Below, piece by piece: positions 18,352 to 26,932 of a stretch of 64,000 nt of DNA. The stretch is from Pararobbsia alpina (GTDB lineage Bacteria > Pseudomonadota > Gammaproteobacteria > Burkholderiales > Burkholderiaceae). Position 1 is the first letter of the stretch, and the number at the start of each line of letters is the position of its first letter. The notes below the pieces were generated by a model. That model did not search any database. It saw only the letters and a program-made list of their open reading frames with translations, and was not told the origin of the DNA. Where the stretch lies: contig NZ_CADIKM010000014.1 in assembly GCF_902859895.1 (NCBI RefSeq), positions 1 to 64,000 of the forward strand, read 5' to 3'. Position numbers and translations under genes: made by a program.

Positions 18352-19089
18352 ATGACTCTGTACTCCGAAACACCTGCTCCCACCGGCCGTGACCCACGGC
18401 CCGCCTCACTCGTCGAACAGGCGGTACAGCGACTTGCGGCAAATATCGTTGCGGGCCTTTATGCGGGCACTACGCTACCGACCCAGGACGAGCTTGCACG
18501 TGAGTTCGACGTGAGCCGCACGGTGATGCGCGAAGCCCTGTCGATGCTGGTCTCGCGCGGCATGCTCGATGTACGAACCAAGACCGGTACGCGCGCGCGG
18601 CCCATGCGCGAATGGCAGGTCATCAACCGCGATGTCGTCGAGTGGCGCTTTCTGCGCACACCTGACGACGCCTTCATGCGCGACGTCATCGAGTTCCGCA
18701 CCGAGATCGAGGTCCGGGCCGCGCGTCTTGCCGCCGAACGCGGGACCCCCGAAGAGCTCGTGGCGATCCGTGCCGCGTTCGACGCTTTTCGACAATATAA
18801 ATTCGGTGATCCTGAATTTTTCGAGATGGACGAGCAATTGCATGCCGCGATCCTGAAGGCGAGCCACAACCGCTTCTTCGATCAGATGGCACCCATCGTG
18901 CGCGCCGCGCTGGGGCTCGTTGCGAAGGCCGAAAGAGCCGCGCCCGCACTCGGTGACGAAGTGATCGAGCTGCACCGGCGCGTGGTGGTCGCGATCGAGG
19001 CGCGCGACCCCGTCGCCGCGGAGGCAACCATGCGTGCGCTGCTCGCGCATACGGCAACGGACGTCGAGTATTTGATCACACAGAAGTAA
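18352..19089 (+). CDS. GntR/FadR-family transcriptional regulator
   Basis: A 245-residue regulator. The N-terminal winged helix is LVEQAVQRLAANIVAGLYAGTTLPTQDELAREFDVSRTVMREALSMLVSRG (quoted in part: LPTQDELAREFDVSRTVMRE), the GntR signature. The C-terminal all-helical FCD domain runs from about residue 90, with candidate metal/ligand residues in FRTEIEVRAARLAA, DEQLHAAILKASHN and LHRRVVVAIEARD. This architecture is FadR subfamily; sugar acids or carboxylates are common effectors. No metabolic operon adjoins it, so the target is not evident. A candidate intrinsic terminator follows directly. The ATG has no obvious ribosome site. Confidence 0.88.
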   Translation: MTLYSETPAPTGRDPRPASLVEQAVQRLAANIVAGLYAGTTLPTQDELAREFDVSRTVMREALSMLVSRGMLDVRTKTGTRARPMREWQVINRDVVEWRFLRTPDDAFMRDVIEFRTEIEVRAARLAAERGTPEELVAIRAAFDAFRQYKFGDPEFFEMDEQLHAAILKASHNRFFDQMAPIVRAALGLVAKAERAAPALGDEVIELHRRVVVAIEARDPVAAEATMRALLAHTATDVEYLITQK

Positions 19090-19130
19090 AGAAGCTTATC
19101 AAGCGCATTCCTCCGGGCGCGCTTCTTTTG
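19090..19130 (+). terminator. Rho-independent terminator after the GntR/FadR gene
   Basis: AAGCGC (19101) pairs with GCGCTT (19119), and an outer GAAGC/GCTTC pairing is possible, followed directly by CTTTT. It starts right after the regulator stop codon. Stem plus short T-run fits an intrinsic terminator. Confidence 0.5.
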
Positions 19131-19253
19131 AGATCCAGGTGGCCCTCGTCGACATTCATCGCCACCCATGGAAAAACCTGGGCGCGACTATCGAATCCCT
19201 CCGAGCCGGTGCTTGCGGCTAGTCGCGAACGAGCACCGCGCCTGGCCCACTAG

Positions 19254-19832
19254 CTAGCGGATATCGAGCGATACCGGCGAGCCCACTTCCGGTGCCGGCG
19301 GCACTGTCTGCGCGGTCGCGTCTGCCGGCGGCGATACCTGCCCGGCGGCGGCCTGCATGTCGTTGAGCTTCGCTTCGAAGAGGCGCGCTTGGTCGCTGAC
19401 CTTCGCGACATAGTTCTTGCCGCCGCCGTAGCTGCGCAAGCCGGCCTCGACATTGCCACCTGCCGAGTCGACATAGCCGTGCAGGATCTGGGAGCCCATC
19501 TCGATATTGGCGGTCGGCTCGGTCAGGTCCTTCACGCCTTTGAGCAGCTTGCGGTGCGAAGACGGCACGATCTGCATCAAACCCGTTGCACCGTTGGCAC
19601 CGCGCGCTTTCTCGCGGAAACGCGATTCGATCGCGATCACGGCAAGTAGCAGCGACGGAGGCAAGGAATACTTCACGGCCGATTGCATGACGGCTTTCGC
19701 AATCTGGTCGGCCTTGGCGCGCGCGACGCCGAATTTCTGCGCGAGCAGTGCCGATACCTGTTCGGTCTGCCCCGCCTCTGCATGCTGGGTCAAACCCAGT
19801 GCAAGCAGAAAAACGCAAAGTGCTCGACGCAT
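19254..19832 (-). CDS. Secreted lytic transglycosylase (SLT domain)
   Basis: A 192-residue exported enzyme expected to cleave peptidoglycan glycan strands to 1,6-anhydro-muropeptides. A Sec signal peptide covers about residues 1-21 (MRRALCVFLLALGLTQHAEA). The SLT catalytic glutamate is E69 in LAVIAIESRF, followed by GANGATGLMQIVPSS, AN-IEMGSQIL and LRSYGGGKNYV, which are the family motifs. The last 40 residues are a Pro/Ala-rich linker-like tail. I chose the ATG at 19832 rather than the in-frame TTG two codons earlier because the signal peptide then starts normally. It stands alone; there is no secretion system nearby to suggest a specialised role. Confidence 0.9.
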   Translation of the reverse strand: MRRALCVFLLALGLTQHAEAGQTEQVSALLAQKFGVARAKADQIAKAVMQSAVKYSLPPSLLLAVIAIESRFREKARGANGATGLMQIVPSSHRKLLKGVKDLTEPTANIEMGSQILHGYVDSAGGNVEAGLRSYGGGKNYVAKVSDQARLFEAKLNDMQAAAGQVSPPADATAQTVPPAPEVGSPVSLDIR

Positions 19833-20066
19833 AAACAAAAGGGCCGGCAGATGTGTCAGGCGGATTTCACCGGATATTCGCTCTCCGGGGAATTCTGATT
19901 CGCGCAGATCGGTCCGGCCATCGAATTCATAAAAGATACCGGATTATAACGAGTTAAAAAAACCGCGCTGTCCCGGGGCAAAACCCCGACGGGACCGCGT
20001 CCTGCGATGACAGGGACCGGCCTCTGTCCGAAAATCACCTCATTGACGTCGATTACAGGTATTCCG

Positions 20067-20711
20067 ATGGCTCGCGCAGCACCCCGTCCCCAGACTCGCG
20101 GAGAAGAAATCGCGAACAGCATCAGCCACGGTGCAGGCTCTCTCGCGGCAATCGTCGCCCTCGTGTTCGTCGCGGCCCCGGGGCGCCCCGCCAATACGGC
20201 AAGCGATTTCTTCGGGCTGGTGGTCTACGCGGTGACGATGGCGGGGCTCTACACCACGTCGGCGATTTACCACGGCCTGGCCGAGGGACGCGCCAAACAG
20301 CTGTTCATGAAGCTCGACTACTGCGCGATCTATCTGTTCATCGCCGGCACCTACACGCCGTTCACGCTTGGCGCCCTACGCGGAGACTGGGGGTGGGCGC
20401 TGCTGATCGCCATCTGGGCGCTCGCGCTGGCCGGGGTCCTGCTAAGGGGCCTGGACCTGCTGTCACATCCCTATCTCTCAACCTCGCTCTATCTGCTCAT
20501 GGGATGGCTCGTGCTGTTCGCCGTGCGGCCCTTACTCGAGCATGTACCCGCGGCGGGCATCGCCTGGCTCGTCGGCGGCGGCATCGCCTATACGGTCGGC
20601 GTGATTTTCTACCTGCTCGACAGCCGCTTCAAGTTCGCCCACCTCGTCTGGCACTTGTTCGTGCTGATGGGCTCGATCTGCCATTTCATCGCGGTGGCGA
20701 ACTACGCGTAG
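20067..20711 (+). CDS. Hemolysin III family (PAQR-type, YqfA-like) membrane protein
   Basis: A 214-residue protein with seven hydrophobic segments. It carries the PAQR/HlyIII pattern: GEEIANSISHGAGS near the N terminus, SAIYHGL, KLDYCAIYLFIAGTYTPF, and WHLFVLMGSICHFIAV at the end. The conserved Ser, Asp and His residues form the putative zinc-dependent hydrolase site of the superfamily. The name hemolysin III is historical and does not imply haemolysis. The start at 20067 gives MARAAPRP; in-frame upstream codons look non-family. It is convergent with the MFS gene, only 36 bp apart. Confidence 0.9.
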   Translation: MARAAPRPQTRGEEIANSISHGAGSLAAIVALVFVAAPGRPANTASDFFGLVVYAVTMAGLYTTSAIYHGLAEGRAKQLFMKLDYCAIYLFIAGTYTPFTLGALRGDWGWALLIAIWALALAGVLLRGLDLLSHPYLSTSLYLLMGWLVLFAVRPLLEHVPAAGIAWLVGGGIAYTVGVIFYLLDSRFKFAHLVWHLFVLMGSICHFIAVANYA

Positions 20712-20747
20712 GGCCGCGTGGGGGCGTATAGGACGCACCCCATGCGT

Positions 20748-21995
20748 TCAACCCTCCACGGGCGCCTCGTCCGGCTTTTCCGGTGACAGGCCGGAGTTTT
20801 TCGTCTCGGGCATCGCCAACCAGACGAGCAGCACAGCCAGCGCGCCCGCCGCTGCGAGCCCCAGGAAGCTGACCGTGTTGCCGAACCGGTCGGCGACGAA
20901 ACCCGCGATCGATGTGCTCAGGGTCGCGCCGATGCCCGCGGCGAGCCCGAAGATGCCGATGCACAGGTTATAGCGGCCCTTGCCGCCCCCGATGTCGACC
21001 GCGATCAGCGGCAACATCACACCGAACGCCGCCGCGCTCAGGCCGTCGAGCACCTGGACGGGCACGAGCAGATACGGCGACGACACGCCGGCGAACAGCA
21101 GGGCCCGGATCGGCAATGCCGAGAATCCGATCAGCATGATCGGCTTGCGCCCCCAGCTTTGGGCATAACGGCCGACCGACGGCGAGAGCATCGCGACCAC
21201 CATCTGAGGCACGATGATGCACGCCGCGATCACGAGCTGCACGTTATCGCCCATATGGGCCGTCACATCCCCTGCCGCCAGGTTCAGCATCGCCGCGTTC
21301 GACAGGTGGAACAGGACCACGCAGCATGCAAAGACCAGCAGGCGTTTGTCGCCCAGCAGCTCGCGCAGCGTCTCCCGATGCGTGCTGGCGGCGGCCTTGT
21401 CCGTTTTCTTTTCGCTTGCGCTGCCCGGCACGGGAACCTCGACCCGCGACGGCTCGATCATGCTGAGCGCGATCAGCGCCGGAACACCGAGCGCGGCCGT
21501 GAGCCAGAAGATCGAACGAACCGAGACATACTCGCCGAACAACCCCATCAGTGCGGCCGCGATCGCGCTGCCGATCGAGGCAAAACGTGCGTTGCGGCCG
21601 ATCCGGTCACCGAGATTCATCCGGCCGACGAGCGCGAAAGACACGGCCGCGATGGCCGGCGTCAGCATGCAGCTCGCAAAGCCATGAAAGATCTCGGCCG
21701 TCAGCACGGGCAGCCACGTCGCACTCGTACCGAGCAGCAGCGCGCTGAACATCAAAGCGACAATCGCCGCCGCCGCGGCACCGCGTTTGCCCGGCAACGC
21801 GTCGATCAGCATCCCTGCCGGGATCTGGCTGGCCATCGCCGTGATCGTGCCGACACTCAGCATCAGCCCGATCTCGCCCTGCGTCCATTTTCGCGCGGCA
21901 AGATAGGAGGCGATGAACGGCCCAAAGCCCGTCTGGACATCGGCGATAAAGAAATTCAGCCAGTCGAGCGCTCGCAGACTACGTGCATTTGCCAT
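20748..21995 (-). CDS. MFS transporter
   Basis: A 415-residue major facilitator of about twelve helices. The start MANARSLRALDWLNFFIADVQTGFGPF and the following WTQGEIGLMLSVGTI are characteristic of a group of uncharacterised proteobacterial MFS proteins. A central charged loop (near residues 185-215, KKTDKAAASTHRE) separates the two six-helix halves. Its ATG is 8 bp after the stop of the upstream PRC-barrel lipoprotein gene on the same strand, so the two are probably one transcript. Substrate unknown. Confidence 0.85.
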   Translation of the reverse strand: MANARSLRALDWLNFFIADVQTGFGPFIASYLAARKWTQGEIGLMLSVGTITAMASQIPAGMLIDALPGKRGAAAAAIVALMFSALLLGTSATWLPVLTAEIFHGFASCMLTPAIAAVSFALVGRMNLGDRIGRNARFASIGSAIAAALMGLFGEYVSVRSIFWLTAALGVPALIALSMIEPSRVEVPVPGSASEKKTDKAAASTHRETLRELLGDKRLLVFACCVVLFHLSNAAMLNLAAGDVTAHMGDNVQLVIAACIIVPQMVVAMLSPSVGRYAQSWGRKPIMLIGFSALPIRALLFAGVSSPYLLVPVQVLDGLSAAAFGVMLPLIAVDIGGGKGRYNLCIGIFGLAAGIGATLSTSIAGFVADRFGNTVSFLGLAAAGALAVLLVWLAMPETKNSGLSPEKPDEAPVEG

Positions 21996-22003
21996 GAATG
22001 TCG

Positions 22004-23053
22004 TTATCTAGGCGAGCGAGGGGAGGAGGCTGGGGCGGACGCGGGGCTCGGCGCGGGGCTCGACGCGGGTGCTACGCTCGCGACAGGCACGATCGGCGAC
22101 ACGGCATCGACGGGCTTGTCCGCCGCGTATGGCGGCGCGGCCTTGACCTGCGCTTCCGACATTTCGAGCATCAGGGATAAGGCCTTGTCTTTGACGATGA
22201 AGTGCAGGGCCGACCAGTTCACCGCGATATTCAGCACGTCGTGGCCAATCGAGTTGCTCACGTCGAGCACGACTGCCTGCGGCTCGGCGGCACCGTCGAT
22301 CAACACGTCGACCACCCGCCCGACCTTGCCGCCGTCCCGGCGAAGCGCCTTCGTATCGGACATGGCGAGCGTCGGCGGCGACTCGCTGGCCGTCTGCGAC
22401 TTCTGCTTGACCTGTGCCACGGACGGGGGCGCGCCCCGCGGAATCGTGAGGGTAATCGGTACCTTTTTCGCTGCGGTCGTGTTGAAACGAAATGCGCTCA
22501 ACGGAAAATTCATTTTTCGATCACCGACGCCCAGGAAGCCCGTAAGGTTGACGATGATTTCGTTCGGCCTGCCGGCCGAGTCGACGACCAGGTCGATCGC
22601 ACGGCCGATGACCTTTCCGTCGGGCCGTTGGACTTCGCTGTCCAGCAACCCGTGCGCCTGCGTGGGTTCGAGGCGCCGCATGCTGATGATCGGCGCGGGC
22701 ACCGGCGGGGGAGCCGCCACTGGAGGCGGCGCAGGCGGAGGCGGCGGAACGGGTTTCGGCACGACCCGGCGTGGCTTACGCGGATGCTGCTTGGCCTCCG
22801 GCGTCTCGTCCGCAACCTCGGGTACAGGCTCCGGCACGACGATAGGCTCGGGAGCCGGCGGGGGCAACGTTTCGAGACAGCCCGTCGACGCCGCGCCCGA
22901 GACGGGAGTCGACGCGTCGGGCGCTGCGCATGGATGCACTTCGGCGATCGGAGCCGGCTCGCGTGTGAACACGGTGCAGCCGGACAGAAAGACGAGGAGA
23001 AATGCCGCACAAAGGTACCAACGCGCAACCAGGCGCGAGAAACCGCCACTCAT
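22004..23053 (-). CDS. PRC-barrel domain lipoprotein with proline-rich linker
   Basis: A 349-residue envelope protein. A lipoprotein signal (RWYLCAAFLLVFLSGC) puts the acylated Cys at residue 26. A long Pro/Val/Glu-rich linker follows (about residues 60-125), then two PRC-barrel-like modules: one around GLLDSEVQRPDGKVIGRAID with FLGVGDRKMNFPLS, the other around MSDTKALRRDGGKVGRVVD. The tail is Ala/Pro/Ser-rich. PRC barrels mediate protein or metabolite contacts; no enzymatic site is seen. I chose the ATG at 23053 because GGAG lies 8 nt upstream and the signal peptide then starts well; ATGs at 23068, 23086 and 23095 are alternatives. The linker probably spans periplasm or cell wall. The MFS gene follows 8 bp later. 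Confidence 0.75.
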   Translation of the reverse strand: MSGGFSRLVARWYLCAAFLLVFLSGCTVFTREPAPIAEVHPCAAPDASTPVSGAASTGCLETLPPPAPEPIVVPEPVPEVADETPEAKQHPRKPRRVVPKPVPPPPPAPPPVAAPPPVPAPIISMRRLEPTQAHGLLDSEVQRPDGKVIGRAIDLVVDSAGRPNEIIVNLTGFLGVGDRKMNFPLSAFRFNTTAAKKVPITLTIPRGAPPSVAQVKQKSQTASESPPTLAMSDTKALRRDGGKVGRVVDVLIDGAAEPQAVVLDVSNSIGHDVLNIAVNWSALHFIVKDKALSLMLEMSEAQVKAAPPYAADKPVDAVSPIVPVASVAPASSPAPSPASAPASSPRSPR

Positions 23054-23347
23054 CGAAAAAAGCTCCATGTGTCGAGGGCACGCCATGCGGTCCATCACTG
23101 TTACGGCAATCGATACAGCTCGCCAACCCGTTCCGGCAGGAGGCGGCGCTGCCGGGACAGCTCCCGGCAGCGCACGCCTGTGGGCTGCTCCGCGTCGAGG
23201 CTGCCTGCGGAAGATGCGGGCTGGTTTCACACCGATCGCTTCGGACCACGCATGGTAGTCGATTTCAGGTCGTTTGCCGATGCGGAACGCATCGAAGCCG
23301 GAATATCCGGTTTCGATGGCCGTTAGTTGCATGGTCGCAGCAAGGGG

Positions 23348-26300
23348 CTAAAAGGTCCAGTGGACAGATCCCGTCGCGAAGACGCTGCTGAACCCGTGAT
23401 CGAGCCCGTCCTGGACCGCGACATCAACCAGGAGTCGCGCGTTCTTTCCGAGTCTGCCCTCGAAGCCCGCGGAGGCCTCCCACGAACTGCTCATGGGTTC
23501 GCTCGCAAACGGCACGCCACCGATGAGTTGTGACGAGGGCGGTCCGGAAGTGTAAGCAAGCCCGGCACCGACATACGGTCTGACGGCCATGCCCGCGGCG
23601 GTAAACGAGCGGGATACGCGGCTTCCGATGCCGACCGATGCGGTACGAAACGGCCGCGGATTGACCGAAACGCGATCGACGTCGGTGAAATCCCGAAGTC
23701 GCACCTCGACATACGATGCCCGCATCGAAGATTCGACGGTCCAACCGTGCGCGAACGCGGCGACCCCGCCCGCCTCGCACAGAGCCGAAATGCCGATGCC
23801 GCCGAAGGATGCGACTTCATTGCGCTCTCGCGTGCGCACGTTGATGCCGAGGTGATCGATTTTCAAAAGCCCCGTCGCGTATGCGCCGTTGGAATGCGTG
23901 TGGGTGACGCGCAGGCCAAGGCCGGCGATTCGCATGCGGCTTTGGCTCTGGTTGCGGGGCGCGTCGATGGCGAAGCCGGCATCGCCCGCACTTGCGCCGA
24001 GATCGATTTGCATCGTGCCATTTGCTGTGCGGTACCGGTGCACGGGCAAGCCGAATTGCGCACCGTACTGTCGCGTCGAGAAGTCGAGACGATGCGCCCT
24101 GTCATGACCACTGGCCTCATATCGGCCTCGAGAGCCGAACACATGCGCAAAACCGCGCTCGGTCTCGCCGGACACCCGGCGCGCGCGGCCGGTCGGGTCC
24201 GAGTGAGGTTGACCCCATGAGTGCAGCGCCTGATGGAGAAAGCCGGATGCTGCAAGCGGCATCGCCACATAGGCCGGTGCCTGCGGCACGAGAACCGGTT
24301 GTCGCGGCGAGCGGCCACGCGCGCTGCCGGCAATGGCATCAGTCTTTGCCGGCGACGCAGGCGTCGTCGCCACGGGCTTCACTGGCGGTTGCGGTGTCGC
24401 AGCCGCCGGTTGAGGCACGGGTGCTGGCTCCGCGACCTCAGGCTCCGGAACAGGGGGGGATGGAGGTTCAACAACCACGGGCTCAGGAATCGGGGGCGCA
24501 GGCGGTTCCACCACCACCGGCTCAGGGACCGGCGGCGCAGGCGGTTCCACCACCACCGGCTCAGGGACCGGCGGCGCAGGCGGTTCCACGACCACCGGCT
24601 CAGGGACCGGCGGCGGGGGCGGTTCCACCACCACCGGCTCGGGGATCGGCGGCGGGGGCGGTTCCACCACCACCGGCTCGGGGATCGGCGGCGGAGGCGG
24701 TTCCACCACCACCGGCTCGGGTGTCACGGGCGGCGGCGCGACGACTTCGGGCTTCGGTGCCGGGGGAGCCTCAGGACTAAAGCTTGCGAGCCGGTAATCC
24801 CAAAAGTCACCCGTGCCTGCCACGACCCGCTGTGCCTTGTCGCTTGCGCCCGGCGCAAACGCGGTGAGTTCATATCGATAGGGGCCGACAGCCACATAGG
24901 CGCCATTCAACGAAAAGCTTGTCGCCGTGGACTTCCCCGCGACCTGTACGAGCGAGATGCCCTCATTGGCCTGGACTACGTAGTCCGAGTTGGTATCGGT
25001 CAGCGCGCCCGTGCCGGTCGTCTCGACATCGAGCAGAAGTGCCCCGACCATATCGCCTTCGACCAGCAGGCGATCAGTCTTCTGCTCCGCAAGGGGGCCA
25101 CCGCGGTTCGCAAGTGTTCGCAGCACAAGCCTGCCCGCATCGCCCCGCAATTCACCTGCGACCCGGACCGTCTGCTCCGGCGCGGCGCTCGGGGCGAATT
25201 GCACGCGACCCACCAGACGCATCGACTCCAATCGTATCGACTCGGGCAGAATCGATTCACCGCCCTGTTCGATATCCAAATCCACCCGGCCCGTCGCACG
25301 GCCTTCAAATCGTCCCCGATTGAGTAGACTGATTTTCAGGCGGCTCTGCGAATCGGTTCGGACGTCGCCGACCGCGCTCCCCTTGTCGGCTATGAGGAGT
25401 GTCAGCTCGCCGGGCGTGTCGCCCAAGGACTTGAGCGACAGCACCGTACGCGCAATGACCTGCCCACCCTCCACTAGCCAGACATTCTGGCGCCCGCCTT
25501 GCGCCACGATTACGGGAGACTCTCGCTCGCCCGTGTCGATGGTCGAACTGCGGAGTTCGAAAGTTGCGCCATCCTTCATCGACACAATCGGCATATTGGC
25601 GGCGGCAACCTTGAACGTGCTCGACCAGAAAGCGCCTTTTGAATCGTGATCGATCTGGACCGCTGGAGAGTTGGGGCCGCGTGTCTCCAGATCGACCGAG
25701 TGCCCCTCGGCCATCGAGTCACGCTGTACGAGAATGGCCGGCGATTCTCCTGCCTCGGTCGTCAGACGTGTGCGCAAAACACGGCTGCGAGAATTCGCCG
25801 TGCCTGCCGCCGCGGCATCATCCGTAGCCGGGATCAATTCATTTTCCGCTTGTGCGGATTCATCGGCGCGCGCGCCCTTCTTCTCTAAGGCTTCATCAAA
25901 AATCAGCGTCGATTTGTCCTCCGCGCGTCCGGCATTCGAACCCCAGCTCCGGGTGACGATCTCGCCACCCGCAAACCGGAAGTAACCGCCATGCCCCCTG
26001 ACGTAAACGCCGTGTCCACCGCTGCCCAGTGTCTCCACCTTGCTTCGCTCGATATCGATTCTGGCAGCGTCGGACACCACCGCGGAGCCATCGAGCGCCT
26101 CGGCCCGGAAGATCGAGTCGTGAGCGTCGGCCGCCCCGTACTTGCGCACGTAGAGCGCATGCGCATGCCAATACAGACCTACCATGGTGCTGTCGAAGAT
26201 ATGCATCAGGGAGTTCGGCCCCGTCACGCGAATCGCCGAGAACATCGAGCCCTGGCCGCTCGATTCGTAGTATCCCTTCTCCGTCGTGACATCGTCGCCC

Positions 26301-26494
26301 GTCGAGAGCTGGAGATAGGGACCCGCCGAACGCGTGCTGACCGGGTCAGCTGCATGCGCCTGTGTCACCACGGTCGCCGAGGCGACAATGGTCATGACAT
26401 CGCGTATCGAGTCGACGAGGCAGCGGCACCGAGCCTTGGGACGGCTGTCCGAATAGGTCCGGACGGTCTTGCCGATCCGCGTCTGCTTGTTCAT
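23348..26494 (-). CDS. Autotransporter (type Va) with proline-rich repeat stalk
   Basis: A 1048-residue protein. The N terminus has a long basic region then a hydrophobic stretch ending AHA-ADP, fitting the extended signal peptides of autotransporters. The passenger (about residues 50-590) is rich in short Gly/Ser/Thr/Val beta-helix-like turns, with an RGD-free sequence. A Pro/Val/Glu stalk of seven 13-residue repeats (PEPVVVEPP...) follows near residues 586-680. The last 280 residues form an autotransporter beta-barrel, ending GSVHWTF with the C-terminal aromatic used by the BAM complex. I chose the ATG at 26494 because AAGGAAG lies just upstream. Passenger, proline repeats and barrel resemble Bordetella pertactin in layout, and the gene lies next to a BvgAS-type system. 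Adhesion is plausible but unproven. Confidence 0.85.
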   Translation of the reverse strand: MNKQTRIGKTVRTYSDSRPKARCRCLVDSIRDVMTIVASATVVTQAHAADPVSTRSAGPYLQLSTGDDVTTEKGYYESSGQGSMFSAIRVTGPNSLMHIFDSTMVGLYWHAHALYVRKYGAADAHDSIFRAEALDGSAVVSDAARIDIERSKVETLGSGGHGVYVRGHGGYFRFAGGEIVTRSWGSNAGRAEDKSTLIFDEALEKKGARADESAQAENELIPATDDAAAAGTANSRSRVLRTRLTTEAGESPAILVQRDSMAEGHSVDLETRGPNSPAVQIDHDSKGAFWSSTFKVAAANMPIVSMKDGATFELRSSTIDTGERESPVIVAQGGRQNVWLVEGGQVIARTVLSLKSLGDTPGELTLLIADKGSAVGDVRTDSQSRLKISLLNRGRFEGRATGRVDLDIEQGGESILPESIRLESMRLVGRVQFAPSAAPEQTVRVAGELRGDAGRLVLRTLANRGGPLAEQKTDRLLVEGDMVGALLLDVETTGTGALTDTNSDYVVQANEGISLVQVAGKSTATSFSLNGAYVAVGPYRYELTAFAPGASDKAQRVVAGTGDFWDYRLASFSPEAPPAPKPEVVAPPPVTPEPVVVEPPPPPIPEPVVVEPPPPPIPEPVVVEPPPPPVPEPVVVEPPAPPVPEPVVVEPPAPPVPEPVVVEPPAPPIPEPVVVEPPSPPVPEPEVAEPAPVPQPAAATPQPPVKPVATTPASPAKTDAIAGSARGRSPRQPVLVPQAPAYVAMPLAASGFLHQALHSWGQPHSDPTGRARRVSGETERGFAHVFGSRGRYEASGHDRAHRLDFSTRQYGAQFGLPVHRYRTANGTMQIDLGASAGDAGFAIDAPRNQSQSRMRIAGLGLRVTHTHSNGAYATGLLKIDHLGINVRTRERNEVASFGGIGISALCEAGGVAAFAHGWTVESSMRASYVEVRLRDFTDVDRVSVNPRPFRTASVGIGSRVSRSFTAAGMAVRPYVGAGLAYTSGPPSSQLIGGVPFASEPMSSSWEASAGFEGRLGKNARLLVDVAVQDGLDHGFSSVFATGSVHWTF
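24465..24737 (-). repeat. Seven 39-bp tandem repeats encoding the proline-rich stalk
   Basis: Units start at 24465, 24504, 24543, 24582, 24621, 24660 and 24699 and are near-identical (core GGTTCCACCACCACCGGCTC). Each encodes 13 residues of the PEPVVVEPP type. The period is a multiple of three, so unit gain or loss keeps frame and would change stalk length. Confidence 0.93.
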
Positions 26495-26932
26495 CAATCT
26501 TCCTTCTGCGCCATCCTTCACCGTGAAACGCGGCGACGCGCGCCGCAGGAAGCCGCAGCAACACGGAAACCTCTACGGCGCGCGGCGCGCGTCGCCATTC
26601 AACCGGCCGGCAGACGGATCGCCACGAGACTCGACGGTAAAAATCGACACATTGATCCTGCCGTCATGGGCCCGTTCTGCACCGTCAACCAGTCAGGCGA
26701 AAATGTGCCAAAGCGCGAGTGGAAATGAAATCGTCGCAGATCGATTCGAGACTCGGAAAGCTCCGAACAATAGATGGAAATGCTGAAGGAATCGGCCTTC
26801 CGGCCAATTTTTAAATGCGCTAGTCCAAAAATGCGCTCCGCGGAAATTTTATCCGGGTAGTTGAATGCCTATTGAGTCAGATCGATACATCTATCGATCT
26901 CATTTTGAAATAGATCGAGGGCCGCGCAAAAC
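26495..26932. other. Intergenic region between kinase and autotransporter genes
   Basis: This 438-bp spacer follows the kinase stop and precedes the autotransporter start (both minus strand), so it should hold the autotransporter promoter. The striking element is a perfect inverted repeat at 26879-26900. An AT-rich segment lies around 26800-26900. No coding sequence is supported here. Confidence 0.5.
26879..26900. promoter_or_regulatory. Perfect 9-bp inverted repeat downstream of the BvgS-type kinase
   Basis: AGATCGATA and TATCGATCT pair perfectly around CATC. A further TAGATCGA half-site lies at about 26910-26918. It is 33 bp after the kinase stop and 385 bp before the autotransporter start. 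There is no T-run after it on the minus strand, so a regulator site is at least as likely as a terminator. Confidence 0.5.

Noticed and set aside
21159-23258. A 699-residue open frame antisense to MFS and PRC-barrel genes
   Set aside because: Composition is Arg/His/Gly-rich low complexity, no motif, and both genes on the other strand have family support.
24465-24737. 39-bp direct repeats as a possible CRISPR array
   Set aside because: Repeats are contiguous with no spacers and lie inside a protein-coding proline stalk; no cas genes are present.
24221-25327. Repeat-rich frames on the plus strand over the autotransporter stalk
   Set aside because: Their Arg/His-rich repeats (for example RRRRRFHHHRLRD-type text) are the antisense reading of the proline repeat DNA.
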